Origin: DASSFG01 sp035547915
GTDB lineage: Bacteria > Planctomycetota > Planctomycetia > Pirellulales > JAICIG01
Direction of reading: 5' to 3'
NCBI GenBank assembly: GCA_035547915.1
Contig: DASZTS010000015.1
Location: forward strand, 62,001 to 126,000
Length of the DNA: 64,000 bases
Shown here: in pieces, positions 16,423 through 25,596 of the stretch
How positions within the stretch are numbered: the first letter of the stretch is position 1
Layout of the letters: each line of letters starts with the position of its first letter
Notes under the pieces: model-generated
The model's input: only the letters and a program-made list of their open reading frames with translations
Told to the model about the DNA's origin: nothing
The model's database searches: none
Made by a program: the position numbers and the translations under genes

Positions 16423-16803
16423 TCAACCGGCGCCGGTCTCAACGGAGCCACCGGCCTCGCGCCAACTGCGAAAGCCGCCGATCAGCGAGAGCACTTTCTT
16501 GTAGCCCATCTTCTGTAGCGCATCGGCAGCCAGCGCCGAACGCGAGCCGCCGCCGCAATACAAGACGAGTTCCGTGTCGGTATCAGGGAATCGTTTTTCC
16601 ACGTCGCGCTCGATGACGCCCTTTCCCAGATGCACCGCGTTCGCCGCGTGTCCTTGCATCCACTCGCTCTCTTCGCGCACGTCCACAAGTTGCACGTGGT
16701 CGCCGTGCTCCAGCCGTTCGCGGATCTCGGCCACGGTCACTTCCCGGACGCGCCGTTTGGCGTCGGCCACCAGTCCTTGAAAACGTGAAGGTTTATCGCT
16801 CAT
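16423..16803 (-). CDS. Single-domain rhodanese-like sulfurtransferase
   Basis: 126 residues forming one rhodanese domain: VQLVDVREESEW, GHAANAVHLG, then the active loop LYCGGGSRS with Cys83 as the persulfide-carrying residue, and LIGGFRSWREAG at the end. Such proteins move sulfane sulfur or act in stress responses. The first 20 residues (RFQGLVADAKRRVREVT) match a common variant in which a short helix precedes the domain. It lies 71 bases upstream of the aromatic leader peptide, so read-through into the DAHP synthase unit is possible. Confidence 0.9.
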   Translation of the reverse strand: MSDKPSRFQGLVADAKRRVREVTVAEIRERLEHGDHVQLVDVREESEWMQGHAANAVHLGKGVIERDVEKRFPDTDTELVLYCGGGSRSALAADALQKMGYKKVLSLIGGFRSWREAGGSVETGAG

Positions 16804-16895
16804 GGGAGTTTTGTCGCACCGGGGTGAATTGGTCTTTGGCAGGCGAACGCCGCAATTACTGGGGCGAAAAATAGAAAACAGTTAGTGGTTAGTAC

Positions 16896-16929
16896 CGCCC
16901 TCACCTGACCTCTGCCGGAGGGAGAGGAA
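16896..16929. repeat. Short CCTC/GAGG palindromic repeat, copy 1
   Basis: CCGCCCTCACC followed by CCTCTGCCGGAGGGAGAGG is an imperfect palindrome closely matching 54181-54223. The minus-strand gene 16901-17830 ends inside it, and its last codons (PPAEVR and stop) are encoded by the repeat. Similar CCCTCACCC...GGGAGAGGG repeats are scattered between genes in many high-GC bacteria. Confidence 0.5.
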
Positions 16930-17830
16930 ATGGGCGTACGGTCAGTTTGAGAGCAAGTGCCAGGGAATGCAGCCGCGTCTCGATGTTGTCGGCACGAGAC
17001 ATGAACACGACCGGACAGGCCGCGCCGCTGAGGACTCCGCCGAACCGACAGGGCGCCGTGTACATGATGGCTTTGATCGTCAGATTGGCAGCCGTGAGGT
17101 TGGGGAAGATCATCACATCGGCCGCACCCACGACGGGACCGGCAAGCCGCTTGCGGTCACCCGCTTCGGCGGCATAGGCCAGGTCGAACGAGAGCGGGCC
17201 TTGGATTTGGCAGCCGGTGATCTCGCCCGCGTGGTGGCGCCGTACGATCTCGGCGGCCTCGATTGTGTCGGGCATGGCGACCGTGGGCGTTTCGGTAGCG
17301 GCCATCAGCGCCACGCGGGGCTGCGCAACTCCCAGCGCGTGGGCCAGGGCCACCGTGCTCCGCAAGATGTCGATCCTTTGCTCGATCGTCGGCTGAACAC
17401 AAACGCCGGTGTCGGCCATCAATAACCGTCGGCCTGCCGAAACAATCTCCACGAGAGGCGTCTGGCAGATGACCCGACCGGTGCGCAGCCCCGTATCGGC
17501 CGCCAGCACGGCCGACATCAGTTCGGGCGTCGCGATGCGTCCCTTCATGAGTAGCCGCGCGCGGCCATCGCGGACCGCGGCGACCGCGGCATGGGCGGGT
17601 TGCGTCGTACCGATGAAGCGGAAACCATCGATCGAGATCGCATGCGTGTCGGCCGTGCCGCGAATGTCGCTCTCGTCGCCGCAGAGGAACGGCTCGACCC
17701 AACCTCGATCAACGGCCAGACGCAATGCGGCGAGCACCGTGTTGTCGTCGGCCCCGGCGACGGCGACGCCAACGCGCGAGGCGTGGCGATCGGCATCGGC
17801 AAAGAGGTCGTCGAACGAGGGAAGCGACAC
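16901..17830 (-). CDS. Phosphate acetyl/butyryltransferase-like enzyme (PTA_PTB family)
   Basis: 309 residues, the length of phosphate butyryltransferases. Family segments: LLMKGRIATPELMSAVL, CQTPLVEIVSAGRRLLMADTGV, VALMAATETPTVAMPDTIEA, GCQIQGPLSFDLAY, and near the C-terminus ADVMIFPNLTAANLTIKAIMY. These enzymes transfer an acyl group between CoA and phosphate; the acyl substrate cannot be read from sequence. It is the last gene of the minus-strand operon running from 25308, 9 bases after the sulfite-oxidase-like gene. A butyrate kinase, the usual partner, is not in the window. Its C-terminus reads into a short palindromic repeat. Confidence 0.85.
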   Translation of the reverse strand: MSLPSFDDLFADADRHASRVGVAVAGADDNTVLAALRLAVDRGWVEPFLCGDESDIRGTADTHAISIDGFRFIGTTQPAHAAVAAVRDGRARLLMKGRIATPELMSAVLAADTGLRTGRVICQTPLVEIVSAGRRLLMADTGVCVQPTIEQRIDILRSTVALAHALGVAQPRVALMAATETPTVAMPDTIEAAEIVRRHHAGEITGCQIQGPLSFDLAYAAEAGDRKRLAGPVVGAADVMIFPNLTAANLTIKAIMYTAPCRFGGVLSGAACPVVFMSRADNIETRLHSLALALKLTVRPFPLPPAEVR

Positions 17831-17839
17831 GCGATCCTT

Positions 17840-19108
17840 TCACGATTCGACGGAGAGTGTGATTCGCTGGATCGAATTCCGTCCCGATTTGGCGAACGGC
17901 CGCGGCATGGGCTGAGCCTGTCCGGCGGCGTCGATGGTGCGGCAACGCAAATCGTATTTCCCTGCGGCGAGGGGCGGCGCGAGCACGGCCCAATGGGCAA
18001 TGGTGTAACGCAGCGGCCATTGCCGAGGCCGCCCGGTCGCCACATCGAATTGCAACGGCACGTCCGGCAGTTTGCCGTCGGGAAGGTTGTTCCAGCGGTC
18101 GGGCGGCGGCAGGATGTCGGCGTCGTGCCAGTCGGCGGACGCCAGGTAAGGATCGTCGGACGGTAGAGGCGCGTCCTTGGGCTGTAGCCAATATTGCACG
18201 CGCGCGAGCCCCGAGATGCCTACTTGCGCCGCGCCGGTGATGGCGATCGGTCGGCCCGCTTGAACCTTGACCTCGGAGCCGGCAAAACGTGCGAATGTCT
18301 TCAGCCAGCTATGGGTGTCGTTATTTCCATCGGCGTACGTATCGTTCGAGCGATGATTGTTGGTGAGCAGCACCCGCTGCAACCATTTGACCGACTTGAA
18401 GCCATAACTCTCGGGCACGAGCATCCGTACGGGGCCTCCGCGTCTGCCCGACAGCCATTCACCGTTCAGCTTATAGCCGAGCATCACCGGTAGTTCGCCG
18501 GGCGGATCTTCCAGCACGCGGTTGATCGGCAGCCAGCACTGAAACATCTGCTTCGGGTCGTCGTTGTGATAGCCGTAATAGAAGAGGTGGCGGATGTTTT
18601 CCTTCGGCCGTGCGAGCCAGATCACCTCACGTAACGGCACGCCTTCCCACAGTCCCATGCCGAGCGGCGAGTTGCCGTTGTTGCAGGTCATGACCTTGAG
18701 ATAGCGGACGGCCTTTGTCTCGGCGAGCTTCATCAGAGCCGGCCAGTCGAAGGCCGTGCCCTGTTCCTTCGACAGTGGCCGCTCGAGCTGCGAATCGCTC
18801 TCGGGGTCGGCCACGACATCGAGCCACCAACTCTCGCGCGTCAGGCCGACCTCGCTCAGCCGGTCGGGCGGAAGTTTGTATGGCAGCGGGTCGCCCCGTT
18901 CGACGGTGCCGAAATCGTCGGCCGGGGTGAGATACTTACCCTGCAATTCGTCAACGGCTTTGCTCAGAGCGTTTTCCGATGGGCCGTTGTCTTCGGCAGC
19001 CGACAGCGAATGCGAGCCGGCCAGCGCGGCAGCACCCGCGGCACCGAGACCGAGAAAATAGCGTCGGGTGATGTCGACATGCTGTCGGGCTAAATGGCGG
19101 TCGAGCAT
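17840..19108 (-). CDS. Tat-exported sulfite-oxidase-like molybdopterin enzyme
   Basis: 422 residues from the ATG at 19106-19108 (an in-frame ATG at 19153 adds 15). The N-terminus has a twin-arginine signal, DITRRYFLGLGAAGAAAL, so the protein is folded with its cofactor and exported. A molybdopterin domain follows with Cys142 in KVMTCNNGN as the expected Mo ligand, then LSGRRGGPVRMLVPESYGFKSVKW. A C-terminal beta domain (about 265-420) resembles the Mo-co dimerisation domain. Family members oxidise sulfite or reduce S- and N-oxides; the substrate is unknown. No heme motif is seen in this protein, but the operon also encodes a CxxCH protein. Confidence 0.88.
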   Translation of the reverse strand: MLDRHLARQHVDITRRYFLGLGAAGAAALAGSHSLSAAEDNGPSENALSKAVDELQGKYLTPADDFGTVERGDPLPYKLPPDRLSEVGLTRESWWLDVVADPESDSQLERPLSKEQGTAFDWPALMKLAETKAVRYLKVMTCNNGNSPLGMGLWEGVPLREVIWLARPKENIRHLFYYGYHNDDPKQMFQCWLPINRVLEDPPGELPVMLGYKLNGEWLSGRRGGPVRMLVPESYGFKSVKWLQRVLLTNNHRSNDTYADGNNDTHSWLKTFARFAGSEVKVQAGRPIAITGAAQVGISGLARVQYWLQPKDAPLPSDDPYLASADWHDADILPPPDRWNNLPDGKLPDVPLQFDVATGRPRQWPLRYTIAHWAVLAPPLAAGKYDLRCRTIDAAGQAQPMPRPFAKSGRNSIQRITLSVES

Positions 19109-19160
19109 CGATCGATTCTCGTTGAAATCAACCTTCGGAAACGAAGCCGTCACCCTCCGG

Positions 19161-19883
19161 CTATCGCAACGGCTTCAGCTTGATGTTCTTGAACCAGCAG
19201 TCGGCTCCATGGTCTTGCAGGCCGAAATAACCCTTCCGTGGGTGATCTTTGTAGGCGATGTCGAACTTGTGCGACGAGCCGTCAGGTCGCCGATTCGGCT
19301 CAGTCCAGGCGTCGAGGTCCATCTTGCTGACTTCCTCACCATTGAGCACCACCCGGATCATGTTCTTATCGCACGTGACCTCGATGTGGTTCCATTCGCC
19401 CACCGGCTTCATCGCGTTGCGTGTCGGTTTGACGAGGTCGTAGATCGCGCCTGTGTCGTGGAAATTGGCGGTGCTCGTATCGTCGATGGCGATCTCGATG
19501 CCGTTGTAGCCGACGTCTTTGCCAGGCCGCGGCTGCAACGGAAAGGTACGAACGAAAATGCCGCTATTGCATTTGGGGCTGATCTTGAAGTCGAGCGCGA
19601 GCTGGAAATCGTCGTACGGCCGCTCGTAGATCATCATGTAGTGGCCGCACTTGTGGGGATTGATCGCGCCATCTTCCACCGGACGCTGGCTGGCGGCGCC
19701 GCTGCTGGTCGTCCAGCCGGTCAGCGACTTACCATCGAACAGCAACAACCAGCCGGCTTGCTTTTCGGCATCGGTCAAGCGGTTGTCGGCCGTGTCGGCT
19801 GCGGGCAATCTGCCGGCGGCAAACAAACAGAACGACGAACAGGCCGCGACGAGAATCTGTCGGAAGGGGCGTGCGACGCGCAT
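19161..19883 (-). CDS. Secreted DUF1080 protein (3-keto-disaccharide hydrolase / laminin-G-like fold)
   Basis: 240 residues with a signal peptide (residues 1-29, ending LPAAD). The DUF1080 landmarks are present: GWLLLFDGKSLTGWTT near the start, LALDFKISPKCNSGIFVR, VGYNGIEIAIDD, GEWNHIEVTCDKNMIRVVLNGEEV and GYFGLQDHGADCWFKNIKLKPL at the end. The family is a concanavalin-like beta sandwich; some members hydrolyse 3-keto-glycosides. It is very frequent in planctomycetes. It lies 6 bases after the NHL-repeat gene and upstream of the sulfite-oxidase-like gene. Confidence 0.9.
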   Translation of the reverse strand: MRVARPFRQILVAACSSFCLFAAGRLPAADTADNRLTDAEKQAGWLLLFDGKSLTGWTTSSGAASQRPVEDGAINPHKCGHYMMIYERPYDDFQLALDFKISPKCNSGIFVRTFPLQPRPGKDVGYNGIEIAIDDTSTANFHDTGAIYDLVKPTRNAMKPVGEWNHIEVTCDKNMIRVVLNGEEVSKMDLDAWTEPNRRPDGSSHKFDIAYKDHPRKGYFGLQDHGADCWFKNIKLKPLR

Positions 19884-19889
19884 GATACT

Positions 19890-20924
19890 TCAAGTCTCCG
19901 ATTGGCGGTTCTGCTGGTTTGCACTCGGTCGGCGAATCAATTTCTGTAAGCTGTGGCAGTCGGGCGAGACAAGGCCGCGATTCCCTCCGGCAGAGAAGAC
20001 GACCTCGGCGACGTAAACGTCACCCTGGGCATCGATGCACAGATCGTGGGGGGCGAAGAAATCGCCGGGCGCGGTCGGATGGTCGCCGCCGCCAAATCGC
20101 TGTACGAGCCGGCCGCCGGAATCGAACATGCTGATCCGCCCGCCCGTGGCATCGGGCGACGGCGCCACCGTGCCCGGCCACATACCGGCCCGGTAACCGA
20201 GTTCGGCCACCCAAAGATTGCCGCGGCCGTCGAAGGCCACCTGGCATGGACGGGCAATATCGGTCATTTCGTCGACAAACTCCCCCTCCGCGGTGAACAA
20301 CTGGATGCGGCTGTTCTCGCGGTCGGCCACAAAGATCGTTCCTTCGCGATCGATCGCGATGCCATGCGGGACCCGAAACTGCCCCGGCCCCGAACCCGGC
20401 TCGCCCCACGACGACAGCAGCCGGCCATCGGCCGTGAACCGATGTATGCGGGCATTACCGTACCCGTCGGAGACGAAGATGTCGCCGTTGTCGGCCAGTG
20501 CCACGTTTGTCGGAAAATGGAACGGTGGACCGGCCCGCTGAATGGTGCGAAAGTCGATGCTCGCGGCGCCGGTGTCCGACGGCTGACCGCTCGTGCCGAG
20601 CGTCATGAGCGGGCGTCCGTCGGGCGTGAACTTACGCACGGTGTGCCCGAGGTCGTCGGTGCAATAGACGGAGTCGTCGGGGCCGATGGTAATACCGTGG
20701 GGCCGAACGAACACACCCGCCCCCCACGAGCTGACAAAATTGCCTTCGCGATCGAATATGGCCACCGGTTGTTCGCCCCGGTTGAAGACGAAGACGCGCT
20801 CGTGCGAGTCGACCGCCACGGCCGTCACTTCCGACCAATGCAGGCCCGCTGGCTGCTTGGCCCAGCGGTCGTTCGGTTCATAGTCGAGCGGCGGTGTCAG
20901 GAGCGAAGAAGGTTGGCTCGTCAT
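19890..20924 (-). CDS. NHL-repeat six-bladed beta-propeller protein
   Basis: 344 residues with repeated blades of the type PHGITIGPDDSVYCTDDLGHTVRKFTPDGR, PTNVALADNGDIFVSDGYGNARIHRFTADGR and PHGIAIDREGTIFVADRENSRIQLFTAEGE, the NHL / peptidylglycine-lyase-like propeller. No clear signal peptide is seen at the N-terminus (MTSQPSSLLTPPLDYEP), so it may be cytoplasmic, or the start may be wrong. Propellers of this type act as binding platforms or lactonase-like enzymes; no catalytic residues stand out. It is the third gene of the operon, 80 bases after the DUF1501 gene and 6 before DUF1080. Confidence 0.85.
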   Translation of the reverse strand: MTSQPSSLLTPPLDYEPNDRWAKQPAGLHWSEVTAVAVDSHERVFVFNRGEQPVAIFDREGNFVSSWGAGVFVRPHGITIGPDDSVYCTDDLGHTVRKFTPDGRPLMTLGTSGQPSDTGAASIDFRTIQRAGPPFHFPTNVALADNGDIFVSDGYGNARIHRFTADGRLLSSWGEPGSGPGQFRVPHGIAIDREGTIFVADRENSRIQLFTAEGEFVDEMTDIARPCQVAFDGRGNLWVAELGYRAGMWPGTVAPSPDATGGRISMFDSGGRLVQRFGGGDHPTAPGDFFAPHDLCIDAQGDVYVAEVVFSAGGNRGLVSPDCHSLQKLIRRPSANQQNRQSET

Positions 20925-21004
20925 GGATTCTCATCCGCTGAAACGCCGAAGTTCACTGCCAACGCGTGCGGAATGACATAGTTGCGTCGATTCCGTGTCG
21001 TCCG

Positions 21005-22486
21005 TCACGCCAAAATCTCTCGTACCACGCGGGCCTCGAGCACACCGGTGAGCTTTTCTTTCAGCCCATTATCGAGCACGAAGAGTTCGTCGTGGGCCAG
21101 ACCGAGCAGGTGCAAGATGGTGGCATGCCAATCGGGCACACTCACGCGGTCTTCGACGGCCGCCAGGCCAAGTTCGTCGGTGGCCCCGTAAGTCGTCCCT
21201 CCCTTGATGCCGGCCCCGGCCATCCAGGTGCAAAAGGCATTCTTGTTGTGGTCGCGCCCCGCCTTGGTCGCATCTTTGTCGGCTGGCAGTTGGGCGATGG
21301 GAAGTCGTCCGAACTCGCCGCCCCACACCACCAGCGTGCTGTCGAGCAGCCCGCGCTGTCGGAGATCGCCGAGCAAGGCGGCGATCGGCTGGTCTGTGCG
21401 GGCGCAGGCGGCCTTCAATCCGTCGGCAAGTCCGGTGTGATTGTCCCAGATCTGACCATTGATGTAGAGCTGGACGAAACGCACGCCGCGTTCCACCAAT
21501 CGGCGTGCGATCAGGCAGCGACGGCCATACGAATCGGTCGGCTCGCGCCCGATGCCGTATCGATCCTGCGTGGCCTGACTCTCGCGCGAAATGTCGAGGG
21601 CGTCGCTGGCGGCAAGCTGCATCCGCGCGGCAAGTTCGTAGCTGGCGATGCGGGCATCGAGCGTCGGCTGGCCCGGCCGCGCGCGCCGGTGTCGCTCGTC
21701 GAGTTGGGAAAGCAACTCGCGTTCGGCACGCACTACTTCTTCGGGCCGATCTACGTCGGGGCGCAGGTTGAGCACGGGCGACCCGGTGGAGCGAAACCGC
21801 GTTCCCTGGAAGATCGGCGGCAAGAATCCCGCCTGCCAGTTCTCGACACCGTTCACCGGCAACCCGAGCGGATCGTCGAGCACGACATAGGCCGGCAGGT
21901 TTTCGCATTCGCTGCCCAACCCGTACACCACCCAGGCACCGAGTGTCGGCCGACCGGGTCCCATCTTGCCCGATTGGATGATGTAGACGGCCGGCTCGTG
22001 CGTCAGATTCGTCGTGTGCATCGAGCGAATGAGCGCTATATCGTCGACGTGCTTCGCCAGGTGTGGCAACGCGTCGGAAACCCACATGCCGCACTGACCA
22101 TGTTGCGCGAATTTGTACGGGCACCGCATGAGCGCGCCGGCGCTTTCCGGATTTTCGACCTCGCCCGCGATCTTGTCGAAATAGGTCTCCCCGTGATGTT
22201 GATCCAGAACCGGTTTCGGATCGAAGAGATCCATCTGGCTCGGACCACCGTTCATGAACAGATGGATAACCGACGTCGCCTTCGGTTCGAACTGCGGCCT
22301 GCGCGGACGCAGGTCGACGACCGGCGCGCCGGCCACCTCGGCCGCCGCCGACAAGCGTTGAGGGCCCGCCGCTTGTTCCAACAGGTGCGCCAACGCCGCG
22401 CCATAGATACCGCCCGACACGCGCTGGAACAGTTCACGGCGCGACAACGACGGCGGCGAGCGGGTTTGTCTTTCGGGGTGATTCAC
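21005..22486 (-). CDS. DUF1501 protein (planctomycete sulfatase-like, twin-arginine signal)
   Basis: 493 residues from a GTG at 22484-22486, giving a 41-base gap to the upstream gene; an ATG at 22594 would overlap it. SRRELFQRVSGGIYGAALAH near the N-terminus looks like a Tat signal. Family landmarks: VIHLFMNGGPSQMDLFDPKP, LIRSMHTTNLTHEPAVYI, PTLGAWVVYGLGSE, GVRFVQLYINGQIWDNHT, WGGEFGRLP, GRDHNKNAFCTWMAGAGIKGG and PDWHATILHLLGL. DUF1501 shares the alkaline-phosphatase/sulfatase fold. In planctomycetes it is almost always paired with the PSCyt1/DUF1549/DUF1553 protein, as here, and the pair is thought to form one exported system of unknown substrate. Confidence 0.92.
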   Translation of the reverse strand: MNHPERQTRSPPSLSRRELFQRVSGGIYGAALAHLLEQAAGPQRLSAAAEVAGAPVVDLRPRRPQFEPKATSVIHLFMNGGPSQMDLFDPKPVLDQHHGETYFDKIAGEVENPESAGALMRCPYKFAQHGQCGMWVSDALPHLAKHVDDIALIRSMHTTNLTHEPAVYIIQSGKMGPGRPTLGAWVVYGLGSECENLPAYVVLDDPLGLPVNGVENWQAGFLPPIFQGTRFRSTGSPVLNLRPDVDRPEEVVRAERELLSQLDERHRRARPGQPTLDARIASYELAARMQLAASDALDISRESQATQDRYGIGREPTDSYGRRCLIARRLVERGVRFVQLYINGQIWDNHTGLADGLKAACARTDQPIAALLGDLRQRGLLDSTLVVWGGEFGRLPIAQLPADKDATKAGRDHNKNAFCTWMAGAGIKGGTTYGATDELGLAAVEDRVSVPDWHATILHLLGLAHDELFVLDNGLKEKLTGVLEARVVREILA

Positions 22487-22527
22487 GTTAACGATTCCGG
22501 ATAATCGCGGGCCATTATCCGCTCTCC

Positions 22528-25308
22528 TCAGTCGACGTACAAAAACTCTGCCGAATTCAGCATCGCATGACAGAACGCGGTGAGCGCCTGCCACCCAGCG
22601 GCCATCGGGTCGGGCTGCCCGCCAGCCGTCGCCTGTTTCTCCCAGCCGGCGGCCAATCGCTGCAAGAAATCCACACCGATTTGGCGTTCTTCGGCGCTGG
22701 GTGAACGACCCAGCGCGAGAAGATAGACCCGCTCGACCTGGGCGGCACGATCGTCGCCGGCCTCGACGATCACCCGTCTGGCGAAATGCTGGGCCAGCCC
22801 GAAGACCATGCCGTTGTTCATCAAATGCAGGGCCTGCGGAGCGACCAACGATTCGCGGCGCTCGACGCAGTTGGGATTCATCTGCGGATAGTCGAAGTTC
22901 TCCAGGTGCGTCGGCAGCTTCTTACGTAACTGCTCGACGTACACCAACCGCCGCCAACCACGCGGGGTCGCTGCGGGGGTCGCCAACCCGTCGAGCCGCA
23001 CCTGCACAGGGTCGGCCGGACCATAGCGCGTTTCGTCGAGCCGGCCGGCGACCGCGAGCAGCGTGTCGTAGAGCGCCTCGGCATCGAGACGCACCAGTGG
23101 CATGCGGCAATAGAGCCCGCTGTCGGACGCGGCGATCCCGGCCTCGTGGTCAACCGCCGAGGTTTGTCGGTACACGCTGCTCGTCAGCATCAGGCGATGC
23201 ATGGCCTTGACGCTCCAGTTTTGGCGCACGAACTCGTTGGCGAGCCAATCGAGCAACTCGGGGTGGGTCGGCGGCGTGCCGGTCTTGCCGAAATTGCCTA
23301 GCGTTTTGACGAGGCCGGTGCCAAAGTGCTGTTTCCATAGCCGGTTGACGGCCACGCGGGCGGTCAGCGGATTATCCGGCTGCGTCAGCCAGCGGGCGAA
23401 GGCCAAGCGGCGGCCGGTCTGCGTCGCACCGGGCCACGGCGGCGCGACCTCGAACGGCGTCTTGCCGTCGGTGAGCACCGATGGAACTCCCGGACCGACC
23501 AATCGGCCGGGACTGAGCGGGTCGCCGCGACGGTAAATATAGGTCGGCGACGGATCGCCGCGGTCCCACAGCGCTTGCACGCGGGGCTCGGGACGGTGCC
23601 GAGCCTGGAGCGCTTTCAACTCCGCCTCGTCCGCCGAGCGTTCTTTCGCCGCAGCGATCTGTTCGTTGAGCTGCGCCTCGGCGGTCTCCCACGCGCGTCG
23701 CTCCACGTCGCTGACGAACGGCAGATGCCGGCCGCCGATGACATCCTGACTCACCGGTCCCAGCCCCGGGCGCACGTCGGGCTTGAGCCAGCCATGTTCG
23801 TCGTAGGCACCCTTGAAGACGGCCACGAGCCGGTAGTAATCCCGCTGCGGAATCGGATCGAATTTGTGGCTGTGGCAGCGCGCACATTTCAACGTCAGCC
23901 CCATCACGGCAGAACCGAGCACGTCGATCTCATCGGCGACTACGTCGAGGCGATCGGCAAGGTAGCCCGTGATGTTGGCCCAGGTGGCATCGGGCGCCAT
24001 GCGTAGAAAACCCGTCGCCACGAGGTTCTCATAGATCTCTTCCGTGATGGCGGGGGCATGCTCGTAGTCGGCCAACTCGTCGCCGGCGAGTTGCTCCAAG
24101 AGAAACCGATCATAGGGCTTATCGGCGTTGAACGAACGAATGACGTAGTCGCGATAACGCCAGGCGTGCGGCCTCGGCAGATCCTGCTCGCGCTTCCCTT
24201 CGCTATCGGCGTAGCCGGCGGCGTCGAGCCAGTATCGGCCCCATCGCTCGCCATAGCGCGGCGACGTCAGCAGCCGGTCGACCATCCGTTCATATGCGTC
24301 CGGCTCCGCGTCGGCCAAAAACGCTTTCACCTCCTCCGGCTCGGGCGGCAATCCCGTCAGATCGAACGAGACCCGCCGCAAGAGTGTCTGCCGGTTGGCT
24401 TCGGGCGCAAAGGTCAAACCCTTTTCTTCCAGTACACGCAGGATGAAAGCGTCGATGGGCGTGCGCAGCCGACCGGTATCGCGCACCGCGGGAACGGCCA
24501 CGGGCCGCGGCGGACGAAAGGACCAGAAGTCGCGATCCTGGTCGTTCACCAGCGGATCGGGCGTCGTGGTGGCAACGTCCGGCTCGATGCTTAGCTCAGG
24601 TGCACCCGCTTCGATCCAGCGGACGAGCACTGCCGTCTCGATCGGTTCGATCGGCTTCACACTCGCTTCCACGAGGCGGTCGCGGGGTGGCATCTCCCCG
24701 GCGCGGATTCTTCGCACCACGAGACTGTCGTCTGCCCTGCCTGGAACGATCGCCGGTCCCGATTTACCGCCGCGCAGCAGCGAGGCCTTTGTCCGCAAGT
24801 CGAGGCCCGCCTCTTGACGGTGCCGGCCATGGCAGGCCGAGCAACGACGCAGCAGGATGGGAATGACGTCATGTTGGTTCGGTGGCGCCGTAGCGGCCGC
24901 CGCTTCGCCCTCTTGGTCGTTCGCTTTGGCGCCTGCGGCGATCCAGCGTTCGATCACTTTCAACTCGGCTTCGCTGAGCCGGTCCTTTTCGTCCGGCGGC
25001 ATCTCGCCACCATGGATCTTCTCGTAGAGCAGGCTCTCGTCCGGCTTCCCCGGCACGAGCACCGGGCCCGACTCTCCGCCCTTACGAAGTCCGGCGAACG
25101 AAGTGAGGTCGAGGTCGGCCTTACGTCCCTCTCCGCCGTGGCATTGCCCGCATTTGGCCTTCAACAGCGGCCCGACCACTTCCTCGAACGATGCCGGACG
25201 CACCGCCGACGGCGGTTGCGACTCGTCGGCGGCGATGCCCATACCCGCGACCCCGAGCGTGGTCAGGGCAGCCAGCGGAACGAAGCTCGCGAGAAAGAGG
25301 CGGAACAT
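22528..25308 (-). CDS. Planctomycete cytochrome-type protein: PSCyt1 x2, DUF1549, DUF1553
   Basis: 926 residues, exported by an N-terminal signal. Two PSCyt1 modules follow, each with a heme motif: CGQCHGG (about residue 54) and CSACHGR (about residue 157). Next come DUF1549 (DAFILRVLEEKGL, LTGLPPEPEEV, RYGERWGRYWLDAAGYAD) and a third CxxCH, KCARCHSHKFDPIPQRDYY. DUF1553 fills the C-terminal third (NPLTARVAVNRLWKQHFG, GNFGKTGTPPTHPELLDWLA, LMLTSSVYRQTS). The domain order is the standard planctomycete one, except that two PSCyt1 modules are present. It is first in a six-gene operon. c-type heme attachment suggests electron transfer, possibly with the molybdoenzyme encoded downstream. Confidence 0.93.
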   Translation of the reverse strand: MFRLFLASFVPLAALTTLGVAGMGIAADESQPPSAVRPASFEEVVGPLLKAKCGQCHGGEGRKADLDLTSFAGLRKGGESGPVLVPGKPDESLLYEKIHGGEMPPDEKDRLSEAELKVIERWIAAGAKANDQEGEAAAATAPPNQHDVIPILLRRCSACHGRHRQEAGLDLRTKASLLRGGKSGPAIVPGRADDSLVVRRIRAGEMPPRDRLVEASVKPIEPIETAVLVRWIEAGAPELSIEPDVATTTPDPLVNDQDRDFWSFRPPRPVAVPAVRDTGRLRTPIDAFILRVLEEKGLTFAPEANRQTLLRRVSFDLTGLPPEPEEVKAFLADAEPDAYERMVDRLLTSPRYGERWGRYWLDAAGYADSEGKREQDLPRPHAWRYRDYVIRSFNADKPYDRFLLEQLAGDELADYEHAPAITEEIYENLVATGFLRMAPDATWANITGYLADRLDVVADEIDVLGSAVMGLTLKCARCHSHKFDPIPQRDYYRLVAVFKGAYDEHGWLKPDVRPGLGPVSQDVIGGRHLPFVSDVERRAWETAEAQLNEQIAAAKERSADEAELKALQARHRPEPRVQALWDRGDPSPTYIYRRGDPLSPGRLVGPGVPSVLTDGKTPFEVAPPWPGATQTGRRLAFARWLTQPDNPLTARVAVNRLWKQHFGTGLVKTLGNFGKTGTPPTHPELLDWLANEFVRQNWSVKAMHRLMLTSSVYRQTSAVDHEAGIAASDSGLYCRMPLVRLDAEALYDTLLAVAGRLDETRYGPADPVQVRLDGLATPAATPRGWRRLVYVEQLRKKLPTHLENFDYPQMNPNCVERRESLVAPQALHLMNNGMVFGLAQHFARRVIVEAGDDRAAQVERVYLLALGRSPSAEERQIGVDFLQRLAAGWEKQATAGGQPDPMAAGWQALTAFCHAMLNSAEFLYVD

Positions 25309-25596
25309 GGAATTCCATTAACGCATATGGGGGCCGCGCTGCCAACCATCACGGCAAGTCTCGGCTCGTATGAGGCTGACTGTATCGTCCGGCGCGCCGT
25401 GCTCGCAGCCACGTGTGGCCCCCGGCACTCGATCTCTGCTGGCCGGAAACATCTACGGAAGCAGCATATCCGAAAACCGGTATTCCGAACGATTCAGAAT
25501 ACTACCCCGTGACTCGGCAGCAGCGCTCGTGGCCACGCGCCGGATGGACAACCATCCATAATGGCTGCCTTGGGAAGGGTTTGGGAATGGCGTTGC
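25309..25596. other. Intergenic region, promoter of the PSCyt operon, no gene
   Basis: 288 bases between the start of the PSCyt/DUF1549 gene and the 3' end of the phosphofructokinase gene, both on the minus strand. I see no protein-like frame, repeat or clear hairpin. It should contain the terminator of the queF-pfp operon and the promoter of the PSCyt operon. Confidence 0.4.

Noticed and set aside
20966..22504. A 512-codon plus-strand frame opposite the DUF1501 gene
   Set aside because: Antisense to a well-recognised DUF1501 protein and without motif or ribosome-binding site.
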